64,000 nucleotides of DNA from Agitococcus lubricus (GCF_003051055.1 NZ_QAON01000007.1:62001-126000), one strand, 5' to 3'; shown: positions 8,637 through 19,381, numbered from the stretch's first letter. The notes: generated by a model not told the origin, from the letters alone. A program made the numbers and translations.

Positions 8637-9408
8637 GCACATACACATCAAAACGGCTACTCTCGCCCTCATAGACCAAGGAAGGTATTTGCCCTGCTAA
8701 AGGTGTGGCATGGCGCGGCCGTTTAACCACGACCCTTTTACGAGCAACGGCTAATGCGGGCACTAATAGAGTATCGGCATCATCGTCTGCCCCTACCGCC
8801 AAATGAAAACTTTGCATATCTTGTTTCACTTTGGCACTGTTATGTCGGTCAGGAAACATGGGGTCTAAATACACCACATCGGGATAATCTAGGGGCGACA
8901 AGTGTTGTAAAAACGTCGTGGCGTTACCCTGATGCAACGCCATACGCGGCAAGATGGGGGCTAAATAGGGTTCTAATGCTGCACGTTGCCAACCATCACG
9001 TAACATAGCCGCCACCAACGGCGAACGCTCAACGAGTGTCACTTGGCAACCTAATGAAGCCAGTAATAAACTATCTCGGCCAAAACCTGCCGTTGCATCA
9101 ATAACCTTGGGCAGATACTCTTTTTTAATACCACAGGCTTTGGCTAATAACTCCCCTCGCCCTCCGCCGTGTTGTAAACGCCACAACAGGGTTTTATTGC
9201 CCCAATCGACCATGACAGGATGAGGTAAGGGTTTGCTGAGTGGTTGTAAGGCGACCTGTCCTGCCAACAAAATGGCTAATTGGCCATGACTTTGCCATGC
9301 CAAAAGTGTTTTACGTTCGGTATTAGCCAATAAAAAAGCCTCAATACCCAGTATTGAGGCTAATTCTTCGGCTTGTAATTGATAGTCCGCTAAATACAAA
9401 ATAAACAT
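8629..9408 (-). CDS. rsmJ: 16S rRNA (guanine(1516)-N(2))-methyltransferase RsmJ
   Basis: RsmJ methylates N2 of G1516 in 16S rRNA using S-adenosylmethionine. The 259-residue protein has the family core DATAGFGRDSLLLASLG (SAM motif I), LVERSPLVAAML (motif II), the catalytic segment VVYLDPMFPDR and the VVKRPRHATPL C-terminal element. The start codon overlaps the stop of uppP at 9408 (TAATG-type), so it is the last gene of a tsaB-uppP-rsmJ operon. Confidence 0.92.
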   Translation of the reverse strand: MFILYLADYQLQAEELASILGIEAFLLANTERKTLLAWQSHGQLAILLAGQVALQPLSKPLPHPVMVDWGNKTLLWRLQHGGGRGELLAKACGIKKEYLPKVIDATAGFGRDSLLLASLGCQVTLVERSPLVAAMLRDGWQRAALEPYLAPILPRMALHQGNATTFLQHLSPLDYPDVVYLDPMFPDRHNSAKVKQDMQSFHLAVGADDDADTLLVPALAVARKRVVVKRPRHATPLAGQIPSLVYEGESSRFDVYVLS

Positions 9409-10235
9409 TAATGTGACCAGTCAATCAAACCAAACCACGCCGTTGCCAAAATAAAGCAGCCAAAAACAATTCGGTAATAGGCAAATATTTTGAAATCGTG
9501 GTTAGCGACATATTTGACTAAGGTACGCACGACTAATAAACCAGCAACAAAGGCTGCCATAAACCCTACGGCAAATACGGGAAAGTCGGCCATAATAAAT
9601 TCGTCACGGCTTTTATAGACATCGTAAACCGTAGCCGCCACCATCGTAGGAATCGCCAAAAAGAAAGAAAACTCTGCCGCTGCTTTACGTGATAATCCAA
9701 AAAACAAGCCCCCGATAATGGTTGCGCCCGAACGTGATGTACCTGGAATTAAAGCACAACATTGAGCCAAACCTAATTTTAACGCGTCTAAGGGCTTCAT
9801 ATCGTCAACTTCTGGGACGGTAATTTTGTGTTGACGATTTTCGGCATACAAAATGACAAAGCCACCCACTACCAAAGCTGTTGCTACCGAGACAGGATTA
9901 AATAAATAGCCTTTAATGAAATCGCGGGCAAATAGGCCAATAATCGCTGCAGGTAAAAACGCAATTAAAATATTACTAGCAAAGGTCCATGCTTGTTGCT
10001 GACCCGTAAATAAGCCTTGTGTCACATTAATCAGACGCTGACGATACTCATAACAAACCGCCAAAATTGCCCCTAATTGAATTGCAACTTCAAACACATG
10101 ACGTTTTTCGGGTGTCCAAAAGTTAATCAGAGAGGCCGTCACAATTAAATGACCTGTACTAGAAACAGGCAAAAACTCGGTTGCCCCTTCAATTAAGCCC
10201 ATTAACACCGCTTTTAATAATAAAATAATATCCAT
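9408..10235 (-). CDS. uppP: Undecaprenyl-diphosphatase UppP (BacA)
   Basis: This inner-membrane phosphatase recycles undecaprenyl diphosphate to the monophosphate carrier used for peptidoglycan and other envelope polymers; its overproduction confers bacitracin resistance. The 275-residue polytopic protein has both family signatures: GLIEGATEFLPVSSTGHLI near the N-terminus and PGTSRSGATIIGGLFFGLSRKAA in the centre. It begins 11 bp after tsaB and overlaps rsmJ by one base. Confidence 0.96.
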   Translation of the reverse strand: MDIILLLKAVLMGLIEGATEFLPVSSTGHLIVTASLINFWTPEKRHVFEVAIQLGAILAVCYEYRQRLINVTQGLFTGQQQAWTFASNILIAFLPAAIIGLFARDFIKGYLFNPVSVATALVVGGFVILYAENRQHKITVPEVDDMKPLDALKLGLAQCCALIPGTSRSGATIIGGLFFGLSRKAAAEFSFFLAIPTMVAATVYDVYKSRDEFIMADFPVFAVGFMAAFVAGLLVVRTLVKYVANHDFKIFAYYRIVFGCFILATAWFGLIDWSH

Positions 10236-10246
10236 TTAGTACTCTC

Positions 10247-10927
10247 TTAGGATTTATTGGGCAATTTTTGCCACACACTGTCACGTAAATAGACAGGTAA
10301 GGCTAATTCAGGGGCTTGTGCTAAGCCTTGCCGCCATGCGTGTTGTGCCAATACAGCCAAATCATACGCATGGGGATGATGCTCTATCGCAAACTTGGCT
10401 TGCGGGATTTGTGCTTGAATGAGCTCATCATATATTGCACCGCTGCCCGCCACATACCACTCTTGTATGGCTAAAGCGGGTAATTGGTGTGGAGAACATA
10501 CGTGTTCTGAAATAACAGGCTGCATGAGTCCTTGCACAGACTGATATGCGCCCATATACACCTCATTCATGCGCGCATCAAATAGGCTGACAACGGCTGT
10601 TTGGCCAGTCAAACGGTGCACTGTTTGTGCCAAGGTTTGTAAACTGGATATCGCCAAAACAGGCATATCCCAACCAAAGGCTAGGCCTTGTGCTGCCGCC
10701 GCCGCTATTCGTACCCCTGTAAACGAACCAGGCCCACGACTATAAGCAATCGCTGTTAACTGTGATGGTTGTAATTGACTTTGCGCCAACAACTCATCGA
10801 CCATTGGCAACAATAATTGGGTTTGTAGACGCGGCGAGAACTCATAACGACTCAACACATCGCCATTGTCTAAAATAATCGCTACAGAACAAGCCTCTGT
10901 CGCGGTTTCTAGGGCTAAAATAGGCAT
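10247..10927 (-). CDS. tsaB: tRNA threonylcarbamoyladenosine biosynthesis protein TsaB
   Basis: TsaB is the pseudo-enzyme partner of TsaD in the complex that installs t6A at position 37 of ANN-decoding tRNAs. Seen here: ILALETATEACSVAI at the N-terminus, the YSRGPGSFTGVRIAAAAAQGLA signature, and FDARMNEVYMGAY. I chose the ATG at 10927, which begins the conserved MPILALETAT; an in-frame GTG at 10936 adds three residues and has no better ribosome site. It is the first gene of an operon with uppP and rsmJ and is divergent from mobA. Confidence 0.93.
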   Translation of the reverse strand: MPILALETATEACSVAIILDNGDVLSRYEFSPRLQTQLLLPMVDELLAQSQLQPSQLTAIAYSRGPGSFTGVRIAAAAAQGLAFGWDMPVLAISSLQTLAQTVHRLTGQTAVVSLFDARMNEVYMGAYQSVQGLMQPVISEHVCSPHQLPALAIQEWYVAGSGAIYDELIQAQIPQAKFAIEHHPHAYDLAVLAQHAWRQGLAQAPELALPVYLRDSVWQKLPNKS

Positions 10928-10977
10928 AATGACCACAAATTCGGAATAAGCATGCGCTTTATACGCATCTTGTCGTT

Positions 10978-11556
10978 ATGATGCAATCTTCCTTAATAGA
11001 AAATATGGCTATGAATCCCGTAAATTTTTCATTATTGATTTTAGCAGGTGGCAAAGCGACCCGTATGCAGGGGCAAGATAAAGGCCTCGTGCTATGGCAA
11101 GGTAAACCGCTGGTTGAGCATATTATTGGTCGTATTAGGTGCACAGATATCGTCATTAGTTGCAATCGTAACCATGCGCATTATCACTATTATGGGCGTA
11201 CCGTCAGTGACCAACAAAGCGATTTTTGGGGGCCATTAGCAGGCATTGCCAGCGGCTTAGCCCAATGCCAACACGATTGGGTATTGGTTGTGGCGTGTGA
11301 TATGCCCTCTCTACCCCATGACATTGCACAACGTCTGGCCAATGCACGGCAGACAGATACGCAAGTGGTGATTGCCCACGATGGCGAGCATTTACAATCT
11401 TTGTGTTTTTTAGCGCGTAAAGACCTCTATCTATCCGCACAAACTGCGATTAGCAAAGGTCAACGCGCGGTATATTCATGGTTACTAGAGCGGAATCATC
11501 AGATTGTGTATATTGACGATGCACATGCGTTTGATAACATCAATCGCTTGAGCTAA
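10978..11556 (+). CDS. mobA: Molybdenum cofactor guanylyltransferase MobA
   Basis: MobA transfers GMP from GTP to molybdopterin-molybdenum, giving the dinucleotide cofactor used by DMSO-reductase-family enzymes. The product is up to 192 residues and carries the nucleotide-binding loop LAGGKATRMQGQDKGL, then GKPLVEHI, the DFWGPLAGIASGL segment and VVACDMPSLP. The start is uncertain: ATGs at 10978, 11005 and 11011 are in frame, none has a strong ribosome site, and the last gives a family-typical N-terminus. It is divergent from tsaB. Confidence 0.9.
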   Translation: MMQSSLIENMAMNPVNFSLLILAGGKATRMQGQDKGLVLWQGKPLVEHIIGRIRCTDIVISCNRNHAHYHYYGRTVSDQQSDFWGPLAGIASGLAQCQHDWVLVVACDMPSLPHDIAQRLANARQTDTQVVIAHDGEHLQSLCFLARKDLYLSAQTAISKGQRAVYSWLLERNHQIVYIDDAHAFDNINRLS

Positions 11557-11615
11557 CACGCAAATAGCTGTTATTTCGCACCTTCGCCCTTGCCAAGATG
11601 CCTGATTGCAAGGCT

Positions 11616-12299
11616 TTAGCTCAGTTCTTCATCTTCTGGAAATTGGGTATCCCATTTTTTTTGTGTTTGATGACGGGGTAAAACTTCGCGTAGCGTTTTA
11701 TTAACCTCGACACTCAACTCATCGGCTTGCCGTGCCGCACGACGTGCCAATTTACCCATACCGACTTGTTTACTCACCTGTAAACCCAGTTGTAGCGCAA
11801 TACTTGCTGCGGGCACAGAATCTTCGGTTTTTTTCTCGATGGATTCCAAACGATTTAAGAGTTTTTCGACACTGGCCTCAACCTTACCTGCTTCTTTGAC
11901 ACGTTTAGCAGCAATACGGTCTTCGTCACGTTGTAATAAACGCCGACGTAAGGCTTCGACATTTTTTTCGATTTCTTGTTCTCGACGTTTTTCTAAGGAC
12001 TCCGCAAAGACTTGTAAACGTTTTTCGGTTTGTTCTCGTAAATCGGCAATACTGGTTTCGACTTTGACGCGCATCCAGTCACTTTTGGCTAACTTAAAGG
12101 CTTCTTTGGCTTCTTTGACTGCTTCCCTTGCCGATTCGTGACCTGCGGCTTTAGCCGAAGCAATCGCGTCATCTAGGCGTAAACGCGCCTCGTCTAAACG
12201 GTTTAGAGTTTGCTCTGCTTTTTGTTTGACCAGTTTTTCTAAATCTTCCCAAGACTCAGAAATATCGTTCATTAACGAGTATTTATTATCATCATTCAT
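11616..12299 (-). CDS. Coiled-coil protein of unknown function
   Basis: This is a 227-residue, highly charged protein without signal peptide or membrane helix. Residues of about 15-170 form a long run of Glu/Arg/Lys/Ala heptads (for example AEQTLNRLDEARLRLDDAI and VEALRRRLLQRDEDRIAAKR), predicting an extended coiled coil. The C-terminal part (GMGKLARRAARQADELSVEVN) is also helical. I recognise no family. It lies 45 bp upstream of... the 3' side of hemH on the same strand, but I see nothing linking it to haem synthesis. Confidence 0.7.
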   Translation of the reverse strand: MNDDNKYSLMNDISESWEDLEKLVKQKAEQTLNRLDEARLRLDDAIASAKAAGHESAREAVKEAKEAFKLAKSDWMRVKVETSIADLREQTEKRLQVFAESLEKRREQEIEKNVEALRRRLLQRDEDRIAAKRVKEAGKVEASVEKLLNRLESIEKKTEDSVPAASIALQLGLQVSKQVGMGKLARRAARQADELSVEVNKTLREVLPRHQTQKKWDTQFPEDEELS

Positions 12300-12344
12300 C
12301 TGAACTTCCTCTGTGCGGATATCAGTCAGGGTATGTTTATGCCA

Positions 12345-13367
12345 CTAATGATAATAAGGCATCGTCTGCCAAAATGCCTGCAAATGTGGTAAAACTAAGG
12401 CTTTTAATAATGCAACATGTTCAGGATTATCGTTTAAGGCAGGAATATAGGCATATTCCTTACCGCCTTCATGCAAAAAATGCGCTTTGTTTTCTTCGGC
12501 TAACTCTTCCAGTGTTTCTAAACAATCCGCAGAAAAAGCGGGTGACACTATCTGTACGGATTGTACCCCCTGCTTTGCCCACTCACTCAATAACACATCG
12601 GTATAAGGTTTAACCCATTCTTGTTTGCCAAAACGTGATTGAAAGCTAATCGCCCATTGGTCTTCTGTCAAGCCTAAGGCTTGGGCGACTTGTGCCGCCG
12701 TACAACGGCAGCGGCGTGGATACGGGTCGCCTTTGTCAGCATAGGGCTGAGGAATACCATGAAAAGACATCAATAATTTTTCGGCACTGCCGTGTTGCTC
12801 TCGGTAGCGACGAATACTATTCGCTAAGGCTGTAATGTACGCAGGATGGGCGAAATAATCTTTCAAAATGGTTAACGTGGGTAAATTACGCTGCTGACTA
12901 GACCAACGCTGAACAGCATCATACACAGGCGCACTTGAGGTCGCTGAAAATTGTGGAAATAAAGGTAAGACGACAATATGGTCTACCCCTTCTTGGCGCA
13001 ACGCATTGAGTGCAGACGCAATGCTGGGATTACCATAACTCATGGCGGCTTTGACACTGATACGCGCAGGCAAACTACCCGCTAGAGCCTGTTCTAAGGC
13101 GCTAACCTGCTGCTTTAATATGTGACGCATAGGCGAATCGCCTTGATGTTGCCAAATACTGGCATACAACTTGGCAACACGCTTGGGTCTAAAGGGTAAA
13201 ATAAATAGATTAAGAATGATTTGCCACAATAAAGGGGGAATTTCAATCACGCGACGGTCACTGAGAAACTGACGTAAATAACGTCGAACAGCCTGTGGGG
13301 TAGGTTCGTCTGGTGTACCTAAATTTGCCAAAACAACGCCTAAGATCGGTGTTTTTTGTCCTAACAT
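12345..13367 (-). CDS. hemH: Ferrochelatase HemH
   Basis: Ferrochelatase inserts Fe(II) into protoporphyrin IX, the last step of protohaem synthesis. The 340-residue protein has [13 protein letters not shown] at the N-terminus, the catalytic-His region [19 protein letters not shown], the segment [18 protein letters not shown], and [23 protein letters not shown], which holds the metal-binding Glu residues. The length is as expected. It would supply haem for the c-type cytochromes whose maturation genes lie further along the window. Confidence 0.97.
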   Translation of the reverse strand: MLGQKTPILGVVLANLGTPDEPTPQAVRRYLRQFLSDRRVIEIPPLLWQIILNLFILPFRPKRVAKLYASIWQHQGDSPMRHILKQQVSALEQALAGSLPARISVKAAMSYGNPSIASALNALRQEGVDHIVVLPLFPQFSATSSAPVYDAVQRWSSQQRNLPTLTILKDYFAHPAYITALANSIRRYREQHGSAEKLLMSFHGIPQPYADKGDPYPRRCRCTAAQVAQALGLTEDQWAISFQSRFGKQEWVKPYTDVLLSEWAKQGVQSVQIVSPAFSADCLETLEELAEENKAHFLHEGGKEYAYIPALNDNPEHVALLKALVLPHLQAFWQTMPYYH

Positions 13368-13504
13368 AAAGTAACCCCTTATTCACAGATAATACAGTCT
13401 GTTGACATTTTGCAGGTGAGCCACCTGTGTGGCGATAAAATACGTTTACTTTGATAATTATTGATATTTTTAAGCAAAAATAAGGACTTGTCTCTAGGAC
13501 AAAA

Positions 13505-13532
13505 TAAAAAAGGCCGTTAAACGACCTTTTTT
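13505..13532 (-). terminator. Intrinsic terminator after adk
   Basis: On the minus strand, downstream of the adk stop at 13550, an 11-bp stem with one mismatch (AAAAAAGGTCG / CGGCCTTTTTT, loop TTTAA) ends in a T tract. It could also work for transcripts from the other side because both arms are A/T-flanked. It separates adk from hemH. Confidence 0.75.
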
Positions 13533-13549
13533 GTCTCACTTTAGCCTGT

Positions 13550-14597
<1,048 letters not shown>

Positions 14598-16691
14598 TTA
14601 CCAACGACCTTCCGCACTAAAAATAATATTGGCATAGGTTTGCATAATATCTTGCTCTGTACGTGTTAATTGTCCTTGATTGTCATATTCATACAGCGTA
14701 TCTGTTCTATCTTCTGCCAATAGATTATTCACCGCAACACGTACGTTAAACTGTTTATTGACTTTATAAGCAGCGTAAGCATTGAGTGTTTTTTGTTCAC
14801 CTTGCTCCTGAGAAACCGTTGCACTGCTCTCTCTGTCCATCGCCGCAATATAATTACCCGATGCGCCTAGCGTTAGATTGTTCAATTTATACTCTACACC
14901 CAGATTAGCACTTTGGCGGTCACCTTCACCCGAACCTAAATTCGCCACAGGGTCAGTGAGTGTATTTTGAGTATATGCATAAGCAGCACGCAAACTCATA
15001 TTGGGTAATGATAAAGCGAGTAGTTGTACTTTACTATCGAGCGAAACACCCCGTAAACGCGCATCGCCAACATTATAAGGACGCTCCAGCCAACGACCAT
15101 TTTCTAATAAGGTTAAACGCTGCACATAATCACTGATATGACGTTCAAATATCGATAGAGAAATATTACCTGCTTTATCAGCCAAATAATGCTCTAGCCC
15201 TAGTTCAATACTCCGTTGGGTTTCGTTAGCTAAGAGCGGATTGCCTGCACGGTCGGGATTACTGGAGCTATTCACTCCCGAGGTCGTACGTACCACAGGA
15301 CTTAATTCGCGGGCAAAGGCAGGACGCTGATGTTGGGCTATGCTAGCACGGACATTCCACTGGGCATTAGGTTGCCATAAATAGTGTATGGATGGCGCAA
15401 AGGTGTCTTCTTTTTGCACAATCAAGCCTTGCTGTATATCGTCAATACGATTATCTATCTGCTGCCAACGAACCCCATAACTTAGATTATGCTGTTCTGA
15501 AAGCAGCCACTCATCTTGCCACCATAAGGCCAGACGCTTTTCTTCTACTTGTGAATCAGTTGCTAACAGTTGGTCTTTATATTGTTGTTCGGTCGTTTCT
15601 TTTTGACGCCACTCTAAACCTGCCGTCACTAAATGCGTCTCCAAGAATACGCGTTTGGCACGTGCATCAATGGCAATTTCGCGCTCTTCACGGTCTGTAT
15701 TTTCTTGATTTGTTTGCTGTCCACCTGCGGATAACAGTTGATAGGTGAGCTTATCTGTCTTCTCGTTTTCGGTTTGTAAAAATAATTTCAGGCTTTGCTC
15801 GCCGCCTTGTTCGACTTGCTGCTTCCACTCGGTGATGAGTCGGCCTGTTAGTCGCTCACCTTCGTTTTGGTCGAGTTCTTGCGCAATCGTACTCTGGGTA
15901 CGTTGGGTATTCACCTCCCGACTATCTTGGTTATAACCCACAAAAGGACTGATAATCACTTGCTGATTGTTGGCTAACTTGATGTTCACACGCGGGGCAA
16001 AGGAAATATTATTATCGTCGCCCGATTGTGTGCTGCGCTCAATGACTGTCTGTGTCTGCGTGACATCATTAATCGTTGTTTGTCGCTCCCCCACTTGCGG
16101 TTTGCTGTCAACGGCGAGGGATAATAAATAGCCCCAAGGGTCTTTGCTTAAGCCATACTGACTATCTGCACGTATCCCTACGTTATTGTCTGCACTGAAT
16201 AACGTGACTTTGCCATTACGGGTTAATTGTTTTGGCACATCACGCAAAATAATGTTTATCACACCTGCGGGACTGGTGACTAAAAACTCAGGGGTACTAT
16301 TACGAATAATTTCTACTCGCTCAATTAACTCTACGGGCAATCGCATGACCGTCCCCATATTATTGCCGCCACCTAAGGGTTGGCCATCGACTAAAATCTG
16401 AGGCATATTACGGTTTTGCGCACGATTGCCGCCTTGTCCACGTTTAGGCGGAGCGCCTGTTGGCGCATCCATAAACATGCCTGTCATGGGTAATTTATTT
16501 AGTAATTCGGCGACGGTACTGCTATCGGTTGCTTCAATTTCTTTACGGTCAATAATGGTTTTGGCAGCCGACGCCATACGCTGCTCTTCTTGAACATCTA
16601 AGGTTGAGTTCACCTTCACTTCGGGTAAAACACTTTCAGCAAAAACGGGCTGTATCAAGACAACGCTTAAAGTAATTGGCCAATATTTCAT
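14598..16691 (-). CDS. TonB-dependent outer-membrane receptor, substrate unknown
   Basis: This is a 697-residue outer-membrane receptor. A signal peptide (MKYWPITLSVVLIQPVFA) is followed by the plug domain (LPEVKVNSTLD as a possible TonB box, PQILVDGQPLGGG, LIERVEIIRNSTPEF) and a 22-strand-type barrel ending in an aromatic residue (IIFSAEGRW). It sits downstream of exbB-exbD, so an iron-chelate ligand is plausible, but the plug does not identify it and I see no clear Fur box in front. I chose the ATG at 16691, which an AAGAG precedes by 7 nt, over the one at 16697. Confidence 0.85.
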   Translation of the reverse strand: MKYWPITLSVVLIQPVFAESVLPEVKVNSTLDVQEEQRMASAAKTIIDRKEIEATDSSTVAELLNKLPMTGMFMDAPTGAPPKRGQGGNRAQNRNMPQILVDGQPLGGGNNMGTVMRLPVELIERVEIIRNSTPEFLVTSPAGVINIILRDVPKQLTRNGKVTLFSADNNVGIRADSQYGLSKDPWGYLLSLAVDSKPQVGERQTTINDVTQTQTVIERSTQSGDDNNISFAPRVNIKLANNQQVIISPFVGYNQDSREVNTQRTQSTIAQELDQNEGERLTGRLITEWKQQVEQGGEQSLKLFLQTENEKTDKLTYQLLSAGGQQTNQENTDREEREIAIDARAKRVFLETHLVTAGLEWRQKETTEQQYKDQLLATDSQVEEKRLALWWQDEWLLSEQHNLSYGVRWQQIDNRIDDIQQGLIVQKEDTFAPSIHYLWQPNAQWNVRASIAQHQRPAFARELSPVVRTTSGVNSSSNPDRAGNPLLANETQRSIELGLEHYLADKAGNISLSIFERHISDYVQRLTLLENGRWLERPYNVGDARLRGVSLDSKVQLLALSLPNMSLRAAYAYTQNTLTDPVANLGSGEGDRQSANLGVEYKLNNLTLGASGNYIAAMDRESSATVSQEQGEQKTLNAYAAYKVNKQFNVRVAVNNLLAEDRTDTLYEYDNQGQLTRTEQDIMQTYANIIFSAEGRW

Positions 16692-16797
16692 GAACATTCT
16701 CTTGCTAGATTTGAACCGCTAATAAGGTTTTATTTAGGAATCCGTTGACAAACATGGGCTAAAAAAGTCAAAGGATTAGACGACAGAATAGAGACGA

Positions 16798-16813
16798 TTG
16801 AGCGGAGTCGAAA
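16798..16813 (+). repeat. GAGCGGAGTCGAA repeat, intergenic copy
   Basis: The sequence TTGAGCGGAGTCGAAA lies between the receptor gene and exbD. It matches the third unit of the repeat cluster inside the M16 peptidase gene (54287-54303). I take it as one copy of a short dispersed repeat family. Confidence 0.5.
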
Positions 16814-16835
16814 TGATTAGGACTTATTACAGCCC

Positions 16836-17246
16836 CTAGTATTTAGGCTCTGTAATAAACCCTAATTTTTGCACCCCGCTACGTTGTGCTTGCGCCATCA
16901 CTTGCATGACATACTCATACTCCACTTTACGGTCGCCACGAATATGCACTTCAGGTTGTGGCTGTTGCTGAGCAATTTGGCTAAATTGTTGCGCTAAGGC
17001 GGCTGGCTCAATTGGCGTATCGTTCCAAAATACTTGCCCTTGCGCGTTAATAGAAATACTAATCGGTTTCTGCTGTACTTGATTGGGCTGGTTGTTAGCA
17101 CGTGGCAAATCGACTTTCACGGCATGGGTGAGTACAGGTACGGTAATAATGAAAATAATCAGTAATACCAACATGACATCTACCAAGGGGGTCATGTTAA
17201 TCTCACTCATCATCTCGTCATCGCCACCTTCAATATTAAATGACAT
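16836..17246 (-). CDS. exbD: Biopolymer transport protein ExbD
   Basis: ExbD forms the proton-conducting motor of the TonB system with ExbB. This 136-residue protein has one N-terminal transmembrane helix with the essential Asp (MTPLVDVMLVLLIIFIITVP), followed by a periplasmic domain ending in VQKLGFITEPKY. It lies one base after exbB on the minus strand, in a piuC-tonB-exbB-exbD unit that would energise the receptors on either side. Confidence 0.95.
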   Translation of the reverse strand: MSFNIEGGDDEMMSEINMTPLVDVMLVLLIIFIITVPVLTHAVKVDLPRANNQPNQVQQKPISISINAQGQVFWNDTPIEPAALAQQFSQIAQQQPQPEVHIRGDRKVEYEYVMQVMAQAQRSGVQKLGFITEPKY

Positions 17247-17247
17247 C

Positions 17248-17946
17248 TTAAACAGCTCCCTTACGTGGTGAGCCAGTTAAAAAGTACGCATGTAATTGAC
17301 GGGCAAAACGTTGTAATTTACTGACGATACCCTTATTAGAACGGACTAAGACGTTGTAGCCTAAGACAGCAGGAATGGCGACTGCTAAACCAAATGCAGT
17401 CATAATTAAGGCCTCCCCTACAGGGCCTGCAACCTTATCAATACTGGCTTGGCCTGAAGCGCCAATCCCCACCAACGCATGATAAATGCCCCATACTGTG
17501 CCAAATAAGCCTACAAACGGAGCAGTCGAGCCAACAGAGGCTAAAATGGGTAAACCCGATTGCATACGCTCGGCACTTTCTTCAATGTCTGCACGTAAGG
17601 TTTCTTTTAACCATTCGGTCAAACTGATTTGACCATGTAAATCATTTTTACTTTGTTCATGATGTTCAACCGCATCTTGACCATTTAAGGCCAGACTCAT
17701 AAATGGATTAAAGTCTGACGATTTATATTGTCTTAATAACTCTAAACCTTGGTCAAAACTTTGCGTATGCCAAAACGCACTGCTATTTTTGACAATTGTC
17801 CGCAATTTCATGACTTGCCATGCACGACTGATAATGACATACCAAGATACGATAGACATAAGCAATAACAAGAGCGCGACAACTTTCATCACTATGTCGC
17901 CTTGTGCCCAAATTGCCATGACACCATACGGATTTTCAGTGACCAT
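17248..17946 (-). CDS. exbB: MotA/TolQ/ExbB-family proton channel protein ExbB
   Basis: This inner-membrane protein has 232 residues and three transmembrane helices: about residues 20-41 (VVALLLLLMSIVSWYVII), about 138-160, and about 185-205. The conserved stretch LPILASVGSTAPFVGLFGTVWGI and the segment GPVGEALIMTAFGLAVAIPAVLGYN are diagnostic. With ExbD it passes proton-motive energy to TonB. The gene lies 15 bp after tonB and one base before exbD. Confidence 0.95.
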   Translation of the reverse strand: MVTENPYGVMAIWAQGDIVMKVVALLLLLMSIVSWYVIISRAWQVMKLRTIVKNSSAFWHTQSFDQGLELLRQYKSSDFNPFMSLALNGQDAVEHHEQSKNDLHGQISLTEWLKETLRADIEESAERMQSGLPILASVGSTAPFVGLFGTVWGIYHALVGIGASGQASIDKVAGPVGEALIMTAFGLAVAIPAVLGYNVLVRSNKGIVSKLQRFARQLHAYFLTGSPRKGAV

Positions 17947-17961
17947 AATATAAACTCAAAA

Positions 17962-18645
17962 TTAGCTATTTAATGAGAAAGAAATCGGCAATACATACCA
18001 ATAATCAATCGCCTGATTGCCACGCTTGGCAGGTTGAAAACGCCATTGTTTGACTGCTTGTAAAGCGGCATCGTCTAAACGCTTAAAACCACTGCTCTGT
18101 TTGAGCTTAATCTCGCCTACCGTTCCGTTAGCCAAAATTAAGACATCTAGTAATACCTTGCCTTGTTCAGCCAAACGTCTAGACATCGCAGGATAGCTAG
18201 GATTGGCATTGTTTAGGCTACTCGCATCGCTGCGTGGTGGCGTAATTTCTGTCTCAGGCGGTGGCTCAGCTTTACTCACAACGGGCGCATCAGTCACAGG
18301 TGGTGTGGGTATGGATTTATCAATCACAGGTTCGCTTTTTTCAACGGCAACGGGTTTTTCGAGCGTAATTGCCTTTTCGGAAGGTGCTAAAACAGGCATT
18401 TTGGGAACTATGGGTTGTATCGTTGGCTGAGCAACAGGTTTAGGCGGTGCAGGTTGTTTAGGCGTCTCTAGGGTTTTAGTTGGCAAAGCAACAGGCATAA
18501 TCATCACCGCTTGGATGGGAACGATGATATCCTGAGGGATAGGAGGCAACACCTCTTGTTGACTCGCCCAATAAAGCGCGCAAGCATGTACCCATACAAC
18601 GGTCACAAAGATAACATACTGATTTCGAGAAAACGCGACACCCAT
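17962..18645 (-). CDS. tonB: Energy transducer TonB
   Basis: TonB spans the periplasm and transfers energy from ExbBD to outer-membrane receptors. The 227-residue protein has an N-terminal membrane anchor (YVIFVTVVWVHACALYWA), a long Pro/Lys/Val-rich spacer (about residues 55-145) and a C-terminal TonB domain (YPAMSRRLAEQGKVLLDVLI through LDDAALQAVKQWRFQPAKRG). The start codon overlaps the stop of the preceding dioxygenase gene (TAATG), so translation is coupled. Confidence 0.93.
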   Translation of the reverse strand: MGVAFSRNQYVIFVTVVWVHACALYWASQQEVLPPIPQDIIVPIQAVMIMPVALPTKTLETPKQPAPPKPVAQPTIQPIVPKMPVLAPSEKAITLEKPVAVEKSEPVIDKSIPTPPVTDAPVVSKAEPPPETEITPPRSDASSLNNANPSYPAMSRRLAEQGKVLLDVLILANGTVGEIKLKQSSGFKRLDDAALQAVKQWRFQPAKRGNQAIDYWYVLPISFSLNS

Positions 18646-19322
18646 TACTCAGCCCACTGCCGTAATAAGTTATGATAGTGATTGGTTAGCGCCAAAATAT
18701 CTGGGCTATCTTGTAGTTGCTGACGTAAACGGATGATAGTCATATCTAAATCAAATAACAGTTGACGTTGGCTGTTATCTTTCACCAAACTTTGTGACCA
18801 TAAAAACGCCGCAAAACGCTGCCCCTCAATCACTGGCTCGACACGATGTAAACTACTGGCAGGATAGACAATCGCATCCCCTGCGGCGAGCTTGACCTCA
18901 TGACTCCCGTAAGTATCTTCAACTACTAACTCACCACCTTCATAGTCTTCAGGCTCGGATAAAAATACCGTGGTCGATACATCGGTACGTACAGGCAACC
19001 GCGTTAAGGCCTCATATTGAATAGCACCATCAACGTGATTACCAAAATGGCCACCGTGTTGATAACAATTAAACAATGGCAACAGCAATTGTTTGGGTAA
19101 AACTGCCGATACAAATAAAGGATGCGCCAACAAGGCCTCTTTGACTTGTTGTGCCAATTGTTGAGCGATGGCTAGGTTTTGAGAGAGTTGCAAGTTATGT
19201 TTGACTTTGGCCGCTTGTGCACCTGCGGTCTGCGCACCTGCTTGCCACGGAGCAGCCTGTAGCTGCTGCCTTATCTCTGCCACGTGTTGTTTGCTGAGCA
19301 CTTGCGGAATATGTAATAACAT
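18645..19322 (-). CDS. piuC: Fe(II)/2-oxoglutarate-dependent dioxygenase, PiuC/YbiX type
   Basis: This is a 225-residue PKHD-type hydroxylase. The iron-binding facial triad is visible as HVD in FGNHVDGAIQY and the distal His in ASSLHRVEPV, with an Arg (QRFAAFLWSQS) expected to bind 2-oxoglutarate. PiuC proteins are encoded beside siderophore receptors; their substrate is not firmly known, and a role in processing an incoming siderophore is inference. It lies 59 bp after the receptor gene and is coupled to tonB. Confidence 0.9.
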   Translation of the reverse strand: MLLHIPQVLSKQHVAEIRQQLQAAPWQAGAQTAGAQAAKVKHNLQLSQNLAIAQQLAQQVKEALLAHPLFVSAVLPKQLLLPLFNCYQHGGHFGNHVDGAIQYEALTRLPVRTDVSTTVFLSEPEDYEGGELVVEDTYGSHEVKLAAGDAIVYPASSLHRVEPVIEGQRFAAFLWSQSLVKDNSQRQLLFDLDMTIIRLRQQLQDSPDILALTNHYHNLLRQWAE

Positions 19323-19345
19323 AATACCTAAACCCTTAACCTACA

Positions 19346-19364
19346 CCTCTCCCACAGGGAGAGG
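19346..19364. repeat. Short perfect hairpin between piuC and the siderophore receptor
   Basis: The stem CCTCTCCC / GGGAGAGG has the loop ACA and lies in the 59-bp gap between two genes of the same operon. It resembles short intergenic CTCTCCC...GGGAGAG hairpins found dispersed in many proteobacteria. Without a T tract it is more likely an mRNA-processing or stabilising element than a terminator. Confidence 0.5.
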
Positions 19365-19381
19365 ATGCATTTACACTGAAA

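Noticed and set aside
11587-11613. Weak inverted repeat CCTTGC...GCAAGG between mobA and the coiled-coil gene
   Set aside because: Only a 6-bp stem with a long loop and no T tract, so I cannot support a terminator call.
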